From Lachnospiraceae bacterium (GTDB taxonomy: Bacteria; Bacillota; Clostridia; Lachnospirales; Lachnospiraceae), in contig JAILOA010000153.1 of assembly GCA_024691065.1 (NCBI GenBank), forward strand, positions 1-36,918: 36,918 bases of DNA, read 5' to 3'. The notes below the pieces were generated by a model, which did no database searches, was not told where the DNA came from, and saw nothing but the letters and a program-made list of their open reading frames with translations. The position numbers were made by a program, and so were the translations under genes. Positions 6,702-16,500 of this stretch are shown one piece after another. The stretch's first letter is position 1; each line of letters starts with the position of its first letter.

Positions 6702-8276
6702 TTATTTATCATTCTCAATATCATCGTCCGCAAGTGCATTCTTCGCATGTACACGAACAGTTGCATTGAAGCAGTCAAATTTATTGTCAACCTTTTCAGG
6801 TATACTCTTCTGAGTAAGCATACTGACGATTGGAACAATTATAAGTGAAGCAAGCATTGTGAATACACCTGAGTAAAGTGAGTTCCTGAATATAAATGTA
6901 AGCACCGGTCCGCTCACGCTAAGCACTCCCAATGAAACAAGGAGCTGGATAATCATCACGCCTGTACCGAATACGAAGCTTACACCAACAGAAGCCCTGC
7001 TGGCCTTTTTCCAGTATAATCCGTAAAGGAACGGCGCAAGGAATGCACCCGAAAGTGCTCCCCATGAAATACCCATGAGCTGTGCTATAAATGTAACTCT
7101 CGACTTAGCCTGTACAATCGCGATAACTGCTGAAAGTGCGATAAATACAGCGACAAATATACGCATGTAAAGCATTTTCTTCTTCTCGTCCATTTCACCC
7201 TTCTTCATCTTTCCGATAAAGTCAAGTGTGAGGGTTGAGCTACTTGTAAGCACGAGTGAAGAAAGTGTTGACATTGATGCTGACAATACAAGAATCAAAA
7301 CGACTGCAATAAGTACATCCGAAAGGCCTGAAAGCATTGATGGAACAACGCTGTCGAAACCATTTGCATCAACTGCTTCCTGAGTTGTAAAGAGTCTTCC
7401 GAATCCTCCGAGGAAGTAGCAGCCTCCGGCAACTATAATTGCGAAGAATGTTGAGATAAATGTACCTTTCTTGATTGAGCCTTCGTTTTTGATCGCATAG
7501 AACTTACCTACCATCTGCGGAAGTCCCCATGTACCAAGGGATGTAAGAAGTACTACGACGATAAGATACATCGGATCAGGTCCGAAGAATGATACGTACG
7601 CACCTTCCATTACATCTGAATCAATTTCAGACATTGCCTTGAGCGAGCCCATGAAACCGCCATTCTTTGAAAGAACTGCCATAATTACGGCTACGATTCC
7701 TATGAGCATTACAAGTCCCTGAATGAAGTCATTTACGGCTGTTGCCATATAACCACCGATGATTACGTAAATAGCGGTAAGCACTGCCATTACGATAACG
7801 CAGACTGCATAGTCTACATTGAACGCCATCCTGAAAAGTCTTGAAAGACCGTTGAAGAGTGACGCTGTATACGGAATAAGGAAAATAAAGGTTATAAATG
7901 AAGCTGCAACCCTTAACTTATTTGAATCATATCTTTGTCCAAAGAACTCAGGCATAGTCTTTGAATTTAAATGTTGCGTCATAATTCTGGTTCTTCTGCC
8001 GAGGATAACCCAGGCGAGAAGTGAACCGATGAATGCATTTCCGAGACCTATCCAGGTTGAAGCTACACCGAAGCTCCATCCAAACTGACCTGCATAACCT
8101 ACAAAGATTACGGCTGAGAAGTAAGAAGTACCATATGCAAATGCTGTTAACCATGGTCCTACCGATCTTCCACCGAGAACAAAACCGTTTACGTCGGTGC
8201 TGTTCTTCCTGCAACTAATTCCTACTGCAATAAATACTGCGAAAAAAATTACTAATAATGCAATTTTGATAACCAT
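6702..8276 (-). CDS. Sodium:solute symporter family (SSF) transporter
   Basis: This 524-residue integral membrane protein has about 13 hydrophobic segments and SSF landmarks: LGGRSVGPW (about residues 34-42), the following AYGTSYFSAVIF helix of TM1, the GGYMATAVNDFIQG segment, and SASMSTLSSLVLTSSS, which matches the TM8 sodium-site helix of the family. The family couples inward sodium flow to uptake of sugars, amino acids, vitamins or similar solutes; the substrate cannot be told from sequence. The charged C-terminal tail (KNALADDDIENDK) is cytoplasmic. The ATG is preceded by GGAAAAAGG. No cognate enzymes are adjacent, so it is probably monocistronic. Confidence 0.85.
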   Translation of the reverse strand: MVIKIALLVIFFAVFIAVGISCRKNSTDVNGFVLGGRSVGPWLTAFAYGTSYFSAVIFVGYAGQFGWSFGVASTWIGLGNAFIGSLLAWVILGRRTRIMTQHLNSKTMPEFFGQRYDSNKLRVAASFITFIFLIPYTASLFNGLSRLFRMAFNVDYAVCVIVMAVLTAIYVIIGGYMATAVNDFIQGLVMLIGIVAVIMAVLSKNGGFMGSLKAMSEIDSDVMEGAYVSFFGPDPMYLIVVVLLTSLGTWGLPQMVGKFYAIKNEGSIKKGTFISTFFAIIVAGGCYFLGGFGRLFTTQEAVDANGFDSVVPSMLSGLSDVLIAVVLILVLSASMSTLSSLVLTSSSTLTLDFIGKMKKGEMDEKKKMLYMRIFVAVFIALSAVIAIVQAKSRVTFIAQLMGISWGALSGAFLAPFLYGLYWKKASRASVGVSFVFGTGVMIIQLLVSLGVLSVSGPVLTFIFRNSLYSGVFTMLASLIIVPIVSMLTQKSIPEKVDNKFDCFNATVRVHAKNALADDDIENDK

Positions 8277-8408
8277 TTCCTTTTTCCTTCCTAAATATAT
8301 CCCTGATTGGATATCCTGTTAATTTTAATTTTTTTAATTATGCCTTTCCCCTGATGCTCTTGATAATCGTGCCTTTTAAGCCCGGGATTTCCGGGTATCA
8401 AGCTCCCT

Positions 8409-8442
8409 AAAAAACCTGACGTGTTCCTCATGCTTTTCAGGT
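8409..8442 (-). terminator. Terminator after the penicillin-binding protein gene
   Basis: On the minus strand ACCTGA pairs with TCAGGT around a 17-base loop, followed by TTTTTT. A second GC-rich hairpin (CCCGG-AAAT-CCGGG) follows about 25 bases later. Confidence 0.6.
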
Positions 8443-8485
8443 ATCATATTCCTGAAAACCTACTTTTTTCCTTGTGTTTCCCGAG

Positions 8486-11400
8486 TTACCTCGTAATTGT
8501 CTCCTCTTCCGAAACTATCTCTCCGCCACCGTTTTCCGTGGTAGTGGTTTGATTATTCTGTCCTGCATTTTCTGTCGTTCCGGTGTTTCCTCCATTTCCG
8601 GTATTATTCGTGCCGGAATTGGTTTGTCCTGTGTTATCGGTAGTACCGGTCTGCCCGTTTGTGCCTGTTGTACCGTTTTGTCCGGTTGTGTCGGTAGTAC
8701 CTGTACCGGTCTGCCCCGTTGTGTCCGTTGTGCCGGTCTGCCCCGTTGTGTCCGTTGTTGTCGTTGGAGTTGTAGTTTCAGTACTCTCCGCATCCTCTTC
8801 AGTCTCGGTTGTCTCACTGGTAGCAGTAGGCGCTGCAGTATACTGTGAATAAGTAGTTACGGTTTCACCGCTCTCATCCTTATAAGCCTTAAATTCTTTC
8901 TTTGGCTTATCTTTATTGGCTTTAACCATGAAATCGTACCATATGCTAAGTGGATAGCTACCGCCTGTAAGTCCGCTTAAAGTCTGAGGCTGATCATAAC
9001 CAACCCATACCGCGGTACTATAGTAAGGTGTATATCCACAGAACCACCCATCTTTATAATCGCTTGTTGTACCGGTTTTTCCGGCCGAATCCATATTTGG
9101 AATGGCATGTCCCGCTGCAGTACCCTGAACCAGTACTCCCTTTAGGATATCTGTCATCATGAGCGCTGCATTTTCCTTATATACCTTTTTCTGCTTAGTA
9201 AGCGTCTTGCCCGGAACGACTACATTTCCTTCTGCATCCGTAATCTTCTCGATACAGGTTGGATCCGTGAATTTACCGCCATTGGCAAGAGTTGCATAAG
9301 CGGATGCCATCTCGGTCGTGGTCACACCATTTGTAAGACCTCCGAGAGATGCTGCCGGTATAAAGTCATCATCAACTATGTGTGCAAAGTTCATATTGAG
9401 CACATATGAAAGACCGACTTTAGGAGTAAGCTCCTCAAATACCTTCCATGCAATTACATTCTTGGATTGCTCAACTGCACTTCTCAAAGGAATCTTGCCC
9501 TGATAAATTCCGCTTGAGTTACGAGGACCGCCCTCAAAATATGTATCATCAACGATAGTATCAGGCGTATAATCTCTTTCTAACGCCGGTGTATAAACCG
9601 CAATCGGCTTAAAGGATGAACCCGGCTGTCTCGGGCTTTGGAATGCTCTGTTCAATGTATAGCCCTCGAGACTCTTCTGCGAACGTCCGCCGACTATGGC
9701 AACTACCTTGCCTGTCTCATTATCTATACAGGTTGCCGCTCCCTGGAAGGTATAAATCTTATTTTTCTTCTCAGTGAAGGATTTAAGCTGTGAATCCACA
9801 GAATCCTGAAGCTCCTTCTGAATACTCTTATCGATAGATGTGTAAATCCTGTAGCCCTGAGTATACAGAGCCTGATGACAGGTGTCATACATCTCATTGA
9901 AGCTTTCCTCGTAAGCCTTACGATCAGCAGTGCTGTCAAAGCTGTATTGGAATTCAAATCCTTTTGCCTTCATGAGCGCCTTTGTAGCACAGTAAATCGA
10001 ATAAGTTGTTTCATAATTTCTGGTCTTAAGCTCGGACGGAATATTTAATTCAACATTTTCCTTCAGGGCCGCATCATAATCATTCTGAGATATATCGCCC
10101 TGATCGAGCATTTCGTCAAGCATAAGCTTCTGACGAACCTTAGTATTATCATAATTAGTAATCGGATCATACTTTGTAGGACCGTTCGGAATAGCACATA
10201 AAAATGCTGTCTCCGCCAGTGTAAGCTTATCTGCGGATTTTGAGAAATACCCTTGCGCCGCACTCTCGATTCCATAATAACCGTTTGCAAAATAAACGTT
10301 ATTAATATAGAATTCCAGAATCTGCTCCTTGGTATATTTCTTCTCCATCTCGGTCGAAACAAATATTTCTTTTATCTTTCTTTCAAGCGTCTGCTCACTG
10401 CTTAAGAATGTAAGCTTTGCAAGCTGCTGTGTAATGGTACTACCACCACGGCTTATACCCTTCTTAAGAATCTTGCTCCTGACAAGCTGAACAGTCGCAC
10501 TTCCTATCGCCTTTATGTCATAACCCTTATGTTTAAAGAATCCCTGATCCTCGACATCTACAAAGGCATTCACAACATTTGTAGGAATATTATCATACTC
10601 CAGATAATATGTATCCTTATCACCCTTAAGCTCGGCTATAGGATTACCTTTACTGTTGTATATTATGGACGTTAAAGAGCTTTTAAATGTTTCTTCCGAG
10701 GACGCTGCCACGGTTTCCGCGGCCTCTTTACGCCATTTCATAATGGTCTTTCCGTATTTCAGATAAAATACCACCAATGTAATCATTATCGCAAAAAGTA
10801 TCAGAAAGAATATTATCCTTAATACGAAAAATACCTTCTTTTTCTTGCTCTTTGGTTTTTTGGCAATCCTGTTATTTCTGCCACCCTTTGCGGTAGTATC
10901 AACTATATTATCACCCTGATTTTTACCTTTGCCCTTCTTAGTAGCACTAGCTTTGGCATTTTTTTTAGCCTTGTCGGAAACATTTTTTCCGTTACCGGCC
11001 TTCAAAGCTTTAGAATCGGGTGAATTTGTCCTTCCCGAACCGGATGAACTGCTCCTGTCGGTTTTTCTTCCGGAGGAATTCCCTCCGGTACTTCTTCTCG
11101 GATTACTTCTCCCGGAACTTCTGCCGGATGCTTGACTTCTTCTGGCAGTTCTTCCGTCAGGATTCATATCCTTGGTATCCGATACATTTTTCTTGCTAAA
11201 ATCCTTCGTATCTCCGCTTGCATCCTCAGAACCGGTTCCATAACTGTCCAAACTCACGCCGTAATCATTAGTGGCATCACCGTAATTACCGGTTTGGTTG
11301 CCGTAATTCGTGCTTCTTGCGCTGTAATTGCCGGTTCTGCCGGCATTGTTACCTGTTCTTGAGCCGTAATACCGGGAATCGCTTCCGTAAGCCCCTGAAG

Positions 11401-11692
11401 CCCCTGCACTGTTATAGGGACGTGCATCGGAAGAATTACCCGAATAACCGTTGGCATTGTTATAGCCTGTTCTTCTGTTATTGCTTCTATTTCCTACAGA
11501 ACTTTGGCTTCTTCCCCGGGCTGTACCTGCGTAATTTCTTCCATCTCCGGCACCTCCCGAACTGCCTATATCATCAGCATTTGAATAGTTTCCGTATGTC
11601 TTTTTCAGGTTTCTTTCAATTTCGTCAGCCATCTCATCTTCATAGCTGCGATTAATATCCATATTATCTAAATCGATTCTTCTATCTGACAT
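8486..11692 (-). CDS. Class A (bifunctional) penicillin-binding protein
   Basis: This enzyme polymerises lipid II glycan strands and cross-links them outside the membrane. Order: a roughly 280-residue cytoplasmic N-terminus rich in Gly, Asn, Ser, Tyr and Arg; a transmembrane helix (about 286-310); a GT51 transglycosylase domain with the catalytic EDQGFFKHKG motif near 381 and GGSTITQQLAK; a transpeptidase domain with SSFK (near 693), SKN (near 742) and KTG (near 872); and a C-terminal tail of about 110 residues of Thr/Gly/Asn repeats such as TGQTGTTDT. At 1068 residues it is far longer than usual class A PBPs (700-900) because of the two tails. All catalytic motifs are intact. GGAGAG precedes the ATG. 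Confidence 0.95.
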   Translation of the reverse strand: MSDRRIDLDNMDINRSYEDEMADEIERNLKKTYGNYSNADDIGSSGGAGDGRNYAGTARGRSQSSVGNRSNNRRTGYNNANGYSGNSSDARPYNSAGASGAYGSDSRYYGSRTGNNAGRTGNYSARSTNYGNQTGNYGDATNDYGVSLDSYGTGSEDASGDTKDFSKKNVSDTKDMNPDGRTARRSQASGRSSGRSNPRRSTGGNSSGRKTDRSSSSGSGRTNSPDSKALKAGNGKNVSDKAKKNAKASATKKGKGKNQGDNIVDTTAKGGRNNRIAKKPKSKKKKVFFVLRIIFFLILFAIMITLVVFYLKYGKTIMKWRKEAAETVAASSEETFKSSLTSIIYNSKGNPIAELKGDKDTYYLEYDNIPTNVVNAFVDVEDQGFFKHKGYDIKAIGSATVQLVRSKILKKGISRGGSTITQQLAKLTFLSSEQTLERKIKEIFVSTEMEKKYTKEQILEFYINNVYFANGYYGIESAAQGYFSKSADKLTLAETAFLCAIPNGPTKYDPITNYDNTKVRQKLMLDEMLDQGDISQNDYDAALKENVELNIPSELKTRNYETTYSIYCATKALMKAKGFEFQYSFDSTADRKAYEESFNEMYDTCHQALYTQGYRIYTSIDKSIQKELQDSVDSQLKSFTEKKNKIYTFQGAATCIDNETGKVVAIVGGRSQKSLEGYTLNRAFQSPRQPGSSFKPIAVYTPALERDYTPDTIVDDTYFEGGPRNSSGIYQGKIPLRSAVEQSKNVIAWKVFEELTPKVGLSYVLNMNFAHIVDDDFIPAASLGGLTNGVTTTEMASAYATLANGGKFTDPTCIEKITDAEGNVVVPGKTLTKQKKVYKENAALMMTDILKGVLVQGTAAGHAIPNMDSAGKTGTTSDYKDGWFCGYTPYYSTAVWVGYDQPQTLSGLTGGSYPLSIWYDFMVKANKDKPKKEFKAYKDESGETVTTYSQYTAAPTATSETTETEEDAESTETTTPTTTTDTTGQTGTTDTTGQTGTGTTDTTGQNGTTGTNGQTGTTDNTGQTNSGTNNTGNGGNTGTTENAGQNNQTTTTENGGGEIVSEEETITR
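8600..8765. repeat. In-frame coding repeats of the PBP C-terminal tail
   Basis: Short degenerate units reading TGQTGTTDT, TGQTGTGTTDT, TGQNGTTGT and NGQTGTTDN follow one another. On the plus strand this appears as repeats of GGTCTGCCCCGTTGTGTCCG. Such units can gain or lose copies by slippage without breaking the frame. Confidence 0.8.
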
Positions 11693-11711
11693 AAATGCTC
11701 TCCGAATGGTG

Positions 11712-11741
11712 TGTATAAACTATTTTTATAGTTTATTTCAA
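11712..11741 (-). promoter_or_regulatory. Possible PBP promoter with an internal inverted repeat
   Basis: On the minus strand TTGAAA and TATACA are 18 bp apart, and the spacer contains the palindrome ATAAACTA-N5-TAGTTTAT. The predicted start leaves only about a dozen leader bases, so the call is tentative. The palindrome could be an operator. Confidence 0.3.
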
Positions 11742-11827
11742 CCTACAAATATCGCTTATGTTCATCAATAATAATTAATCCATTTTTTGATACATTTTTA
11801 TGTAAATGTATTCAATTTGTAATTATC

Positions 11828-12355
11828 CTACTTACTGTCTTTTTTCTTGCCTGTTGCAATATCTGCACTGAGGCTCTTTGCCTTTGCAGATACCTTTTCA
11901 CGGAATGAAATCTTTCTGCCTTTTGCTTCAAGACTTGAGTGAATTCCCTTTACTTCCAGGATGTAGATTCCGCTTATGCTTGCACGTACTTCCTTCTTTA
12001 CCGGAATTAAATCAAAAATCTGCTCCTCACAGATAAGTGACATAATCTGTGGTCCAACCTTTGCCTTTACGATTGGGAGCTTCTGATTCTGAAAACGCTT
12101 AGGAACATTTTCCATAACTACAGCCGGCATATTTGCGTCCTTCAGTTTCATTCTCTTCTTGTCAATTACAAGAAGCTTTACGCTCTGTTTTGCTGCCTCT
12201 AATTGCTGTCTGCTTTCATCCTGCTGCTTCTGAAGTTTTTTGCCCCAGATTCCGAGTGCTATGATTCCTGCTATAAGCACAACCGCAATGATAATTGATA
12301 CTATTGCAAATTTGCTTATCATCGCTCCTAATAATAATCCACTGTAAAATTCCAT
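11828..12355 (-). CDS. Small membrane-anchored protein of unknown function
   Basis: A 175-residue protein with one N-terminal transmembrane helix (about residues 15-37), a Lys/Gln-rich helical stretch (38-70) and a soluble, mostly beta C-terminal domain (about 58-150) ending in a basic tail KKKDSK. I do not recognise a family. AAAGGGA lies 9 bases before the first ATG; a second ATG at codon 12 would shorten the segment before the helix. It lies between a plsC-type gene and a PBP gene on the same strand, which suggests an envelope-related role, but that is only context. Confidence 0.65.
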   Translation of the reverse strand: MEFYSGLLLGAMISKFAIVSIIIAVVLIAGIIALGIWGKKLQKQQDESRQQLEAAKQSVKLLVIDKKRMKLKDANMPAVVMENVPKRFQNQKLPIVKAKVGPQIMSLICEEQIFDLIPVKKEVRASISGIYILEVKGIHSSLEAKGRKISFREKVSAKAKSLSADIATGKKKDSK

Positions 12356-12521
12356 TGTTTTTATCCCTTTCGTTTGTTTGATTTATTACTGCTTATCGGT
12401 AAGGCTGCTAAGAGGTCCCTTAAATCCAGGATTTTAGCTTAGTCATATCCCGGATTTGTACCTATACCGGTTTATGCTACCCCGTCGCATAGCCCATTCC
12501 TGTTGTTTCCTTAGCTGTAAC

Positions 12522-13274
12522 TTACGCTACCCTTGCTTTCTTCTCTGCCTCAAGCTCAGCTAAATTCTCATTAACCTTTGCTTGAATTATGTCATGAACC
12601 GTCGCTCCTATGCATTTCTTCTCTTCCTTCGACAATTCATTGACATCAATAGGCTCCATATACTCAAAAATAATATGCTGAGGCTTAACCCACGGTAAAT
12701 GATCCTCAAATACGGGCGCTGTATTTACAATAGCTACCGGGACAATCGGAGCTTTGGATTTAAGCGCTAATCTGAAAGTTGCCTCATGAAAAGGAAGCAT
12801 CTCATCTGTCTTGGCTCTCGTGCCCTCCGGTGCTATATAAATCGAATGACCTGTTTTAAGCAGTTCTATTCCTTTGCTTATGGTCTCCATACCCTGTCTC
12901 AAATCTCCCCTGTCAAGAAACAGACAATGCATAAATCTCATCCATCTTGAAACCAACGGAATATTCTTAAGTTCCTTCTTTGCTACATACAGCGAAAGCT
13001 CCGGTGCAGTTACATACCCTGTAATTATATCAAAAAATCCCCTATGGTTAAATGTATATAACGCGGCGCCTTTCGGTTGATTTTCCTTTCCCCTGACAGT
13101 AAGCTTCACTCCCGAAAAAAATAGTATGCCCTTAAAGCCTATATTTACGAAGGGCTGTGAAAATCTATGTCTTGCATCCTTATCCTGCAGACCAATGAAA
13201 AATGCGATTATCCACATCGGAATGCTGATTATATAAAAGAATACCAAGAAAAGAAATACCAATATTATTCTCAT
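12522..13274 (-). CDS. plsC: 1-acyl-sn-glycerol-3-phosphate acyltransferase (PlsC family)
   Basis: Members transfer an acyl chain to lysophosphatidic acid to make phosphatidic acid at the membrane. This 250-residue protein has an N-terminal hydrophobic segment (about 3-28), the catalytic NHRGFFD motif (H77 with D82) and the substrate-binding EGTR motif (150-153), followed by a typical PIVPVAI strand. I chose ATG 13274 because GAGG lies 6 bases upstream; the GTG at 13286 sits on the ribosome binding site. Other family members act on different lysolipids, so substrate specificity is inferred. The conserved residues are all present. Confidence 0.88.
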   Translation of the reverse strand: MRIILVFLFLVFFYIISIPMWIIAFFIGLQDKDARHRFSQPFVNIGFKGILFFSGVKLTVRGKENQPKGAALYTFNHRGFFDIITGYVTAPELSLYVAKKELKNIPLVSRWMRFMHCLFLDRGDLRQGMETISKGIELLKTGHSIYIAPEGTRAKTDEMLPFHEATFRLALKSKAPIVPVAIVNTAPVFEDHLPWVKPQHIIFEYMEPIDVNELSKEEKKCIGATVHDIIQAKVNENLAELEAEKKARVA

Positions 13275-13338
13275 TTCGTTCCTCACAATCTAATTAAATA
13301 CTTTTAGTGTACTACTACTCAAAATTACACCGCATTTT

Positions 13339-13367
13339 ATAATAACATAAAAAATCTCATTTGTCTA
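13339..13367 (-). promoter_or_regulatory. Candidate promoter for the plsC gene
   Basis: On the minus strand TAGACA and TATTAT are 17 bp apart. The -35 departs from consensus at one or two bases. Confidence 0.45.
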
Positions 13368-13433
13368 AACAAATTAGCATTAAGTTTTAAGTGATTATCT
13401 ATCCTTGCAAGAACGTGCATAACAAGGCTTAAC

Positions 13434-13475
13434 CAATAAAAATCGTGCAGAAGCATTATAACCTCTGCACGATTT
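13434..13475 (-). terminator. Terminator after the first GLUG surface-protein gene
   Basis: AAATCGTGCAGA and TCTGCACGATTT form a perfect 12-bp stem (13440-13475) with a 12-base loop. On the minus strand a TTTTTATT tail follows. It lies 100 bp beyond the stop codon of the surface-protein gene. Confidence 0.8.
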
Positions 13476-13573
13476 CTGTAAACCGGGTATCTCTACCTTA
13501 ACTTATTCATTTTTCAGATAATATCTCTATTACCGGCTTAGCCGAATAGACTAAACTTCTTAATTAAGTCAAA

Positions 13574-16500
13574 TTAGAATTTCTTTACTACAACCTTCTT
13601 ACTCTTTGACTTCTTAATAAGCTTCTTATATTTCTTGAATTTCTTCTTAGGTACGAAAATCTTAAGCTTCTTGCCGGCACCCTTAGTAAATGCTTTCTTG
13701 CCAACCTTCTTAAGCTTAAGTGACTTAATCTTAACAAGTTTAAGCTTCTTATCGCCCTTAATCATGTTCTTACCAACATTCTTAAGTTTCTTTGACTTAA
13801 GAACAAGCTTCTTTAAGCTCTTCATGTTCTTAAATGCGTTGTTACCGATCTTCTTAAGCTTCTTGCTTGTAATTGTAAGAGTCTTAGCCTTATTACATCC
13901 GGCAAATGCACCGTTACCGATCTTCTTTACATTCTTACCGACTTTAGCCTTAGTAGCCTTTGTCATTCCCTTGAATGCCTTATTTCCAATCTGAACTACC
14001 TTAAATACCGCACCTCTTGAAGAAACCTCATCAAATGCCTCTACTGAAGTTAATTCCTTAGTTGTTGTTCCGATTACTGCTACAGTATTAAGTGTACTTC
14101 CTACATAATCGAATCTGATAATCTGATAGATATAGTTACCGATTGTTACTGAAGATCCTGTTGGGAATAAGCTTACAGCTGCGCTTGTAACTGCACCCTT
14201 TGTTGCTGCACCCCTAGATGCAGGATTTACAGCCGGCTTGCTGGCTGGTTTAGATGAAGGAGGAGCTGTTGGTTTAAACGGCTTAGATGTTACTTCTGCT
14301 TCCTCAGTCTCCTTAGGAGCATCTGTTGCTGCTTCTGTCTCTTCAGGAGCTTCTGTTGCTGCTTCTGTCTCCTCAGGAACTTCTGTTGCTTCAGGAGTAG
14401 CTGCTGATGTTTCCTCAGCTGCTGCATCTGTTTCCTCTGCTGCTGCTTCTGTTTCCTCTGCTGCTGCTGTCTCCTCAGGAGCTTCTGTCTCCTCCGGCTC
14501 TTCCGGCTTCTCGGCAAACTTAGCTACCAACTCAGCACCCTTACTATATGTAAATGTAATAATGTTGCTTTCTACTGCCTCACCTGAAGCAATAGTAATC
14601 TTATCATTTGCATCCCATGTTTCAAATACAAATCCATCATTTGCGGTAGCTTTAACTGTAACCATGTTAGCTTCATCATCTAATGCAATAAGTCCTACTG
14701 AACCGCCTGATGCAGGCTTAACCTTAATTGTGAGTCCATCAGCTGTTACATATATATTTGATTCCATATCTGCAATTATATAACCATCTTCTGTTTCAGC
14801 TGTATTTTCTGCTTCCTTGTAATCATACTTAGGAGTATCCTCAACACCTACTTCAAAGTTTGCTACTATTACAGCGCCCTTATTGATTTCAAATGTAGCT
14901 TCATCTTCAACTGCCTCAGTTGGCTTTGTACCTGTTGTTCTCCACTTTTTGAACTTATATCCAAGTGCAGGAACAGTCTTAAGTGTTACAGTTGCATTAT
15001 CTGAACGTACAAGATATACAGCACCTGCTGATGGAGGATTAACCTTAATCTGCATTCCGAATAATTCGGCATCCCATGTATCAGGATTTGAAGGATCTAC
15101 TATAAGCTGACCGATGTCTCTGTTATCATAGTCTGAATCTGAAGTATCTTTGTAGTTATCAGTTAAGTTACTTGATGTTCCTTCGTCATTACCGATGTTT
15201 CCACCTACGTTGTCTCCGCCTGTAACCTCACCGTTATTTACAGCGCCGTCAACTACACCTGTTTCACTGTTGTTACCGATGTTTCCACCTGTGTTTGTGC
15301 CATCAGGATCACCTGCTACATCACCGTTATTTACAACACCGTTAGCTTCACCGTCATTATTACCAATGTTACCGCCTGTGTTGTTATCACCTGAAACATC
15401 TCCGTTGTTTACAGCATCATTTACAACGCCGTTTTCATCATTGTTACCAATGTTACCGCCTGTATTTTCTTCACCTTCAACATCGCCTGAATTTGTAAGC
15501 TCTTCAGCATTACCATCATTATCACCGATATTACCACCTGTGTTATCTTTACCTGTAACTTTACCGGTATTAGCTGCATCACTTACACTTGAACCTGATG
15601 CATTGTTACCAACATTACCACCTGTGTTATTCTCACCTGTAGAATTTCCTTTATTTGTGAGATCACTTGCCATGCCTTCATTAAGACCGATGTTACCACC
15701 TGTGTTTTCTTCACCTGTAACATCTCCGTTATTTTCAGCTGTCTTTACTTCTCCGCTGTCTGTATTATGTCCTACGTTACCACCAACATTTGTGTCACCG
15801 TCTACTTTACCATCATCTTTGCCTTCTGTACCGTTCACGGCACCGTTTACGGCACCTTCGTTAAGACCTACGTTACCGCCTACATTTTCAGTACCTTTAA
15901 CATTGCCTGTATTTTCAGGATTATCAACAGTAGCATGAACTGTGTTATGACCTACGTTACCACCTACGTTGTTACCGCCTTCAGTCACGCCATCTTCTGT
16001 TTCATCCGGTTTGCCCGTTACATCACCTGTGTTAGAAACAGAACCGTCTCCCGCAACAGTACATGTACCATCATTAAGACCAATGTTACCACCAACATTT
16101 TCCTTACCGGTTACATTAGCAGTATTTTCAGGATTTGTTACAACACCTTCATTCTGATTCCAACCTACATTACCGCCAACATTGCTGCCGTCAGCTTTTA
16201 CTTCACCTTTATTAGTGGTATTATCAACAGTACCGGTGTTATTACCTGCAATACCACCTATATTATCACCATTTAAAGTATCTGATTCGCCATCATTAAC
16301 GCCGGTTACTTTACCTGTATTTACAGTAGATGCAATTACCTCGTCTTCTACATCTATAGCATCAACAATCTTTCCACCATTAAGACCAACGATACCACCG
16401 ACATTTAATTCACCTGTTACATCACCCTTATTGGTTGTACCGCTTACAATACCTTTGCTTGTATTTTCTCCGGCAATACCACCAACCCTTAGATCACCTG

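Noticed and set aside
8583..8852. Plus-strand frames opposite the PBP and the GLUG genes (also around 14238-14783 and 15195-16276)
   Set aside because: They are reverse-strand readings of low-complexity repeats (Val/Cys/Pro- or Ser/Pro-rich), without ribosome binding sites, and the minus-strand genes are clear.
13574..13640. LPXTG-type sortase signal at the surface-protein C-terminus
   Set aside because: There is no LPXTG-like motif and no hydrophobic segment; the end is purely basic. The same holds for the protein ending at 18392.
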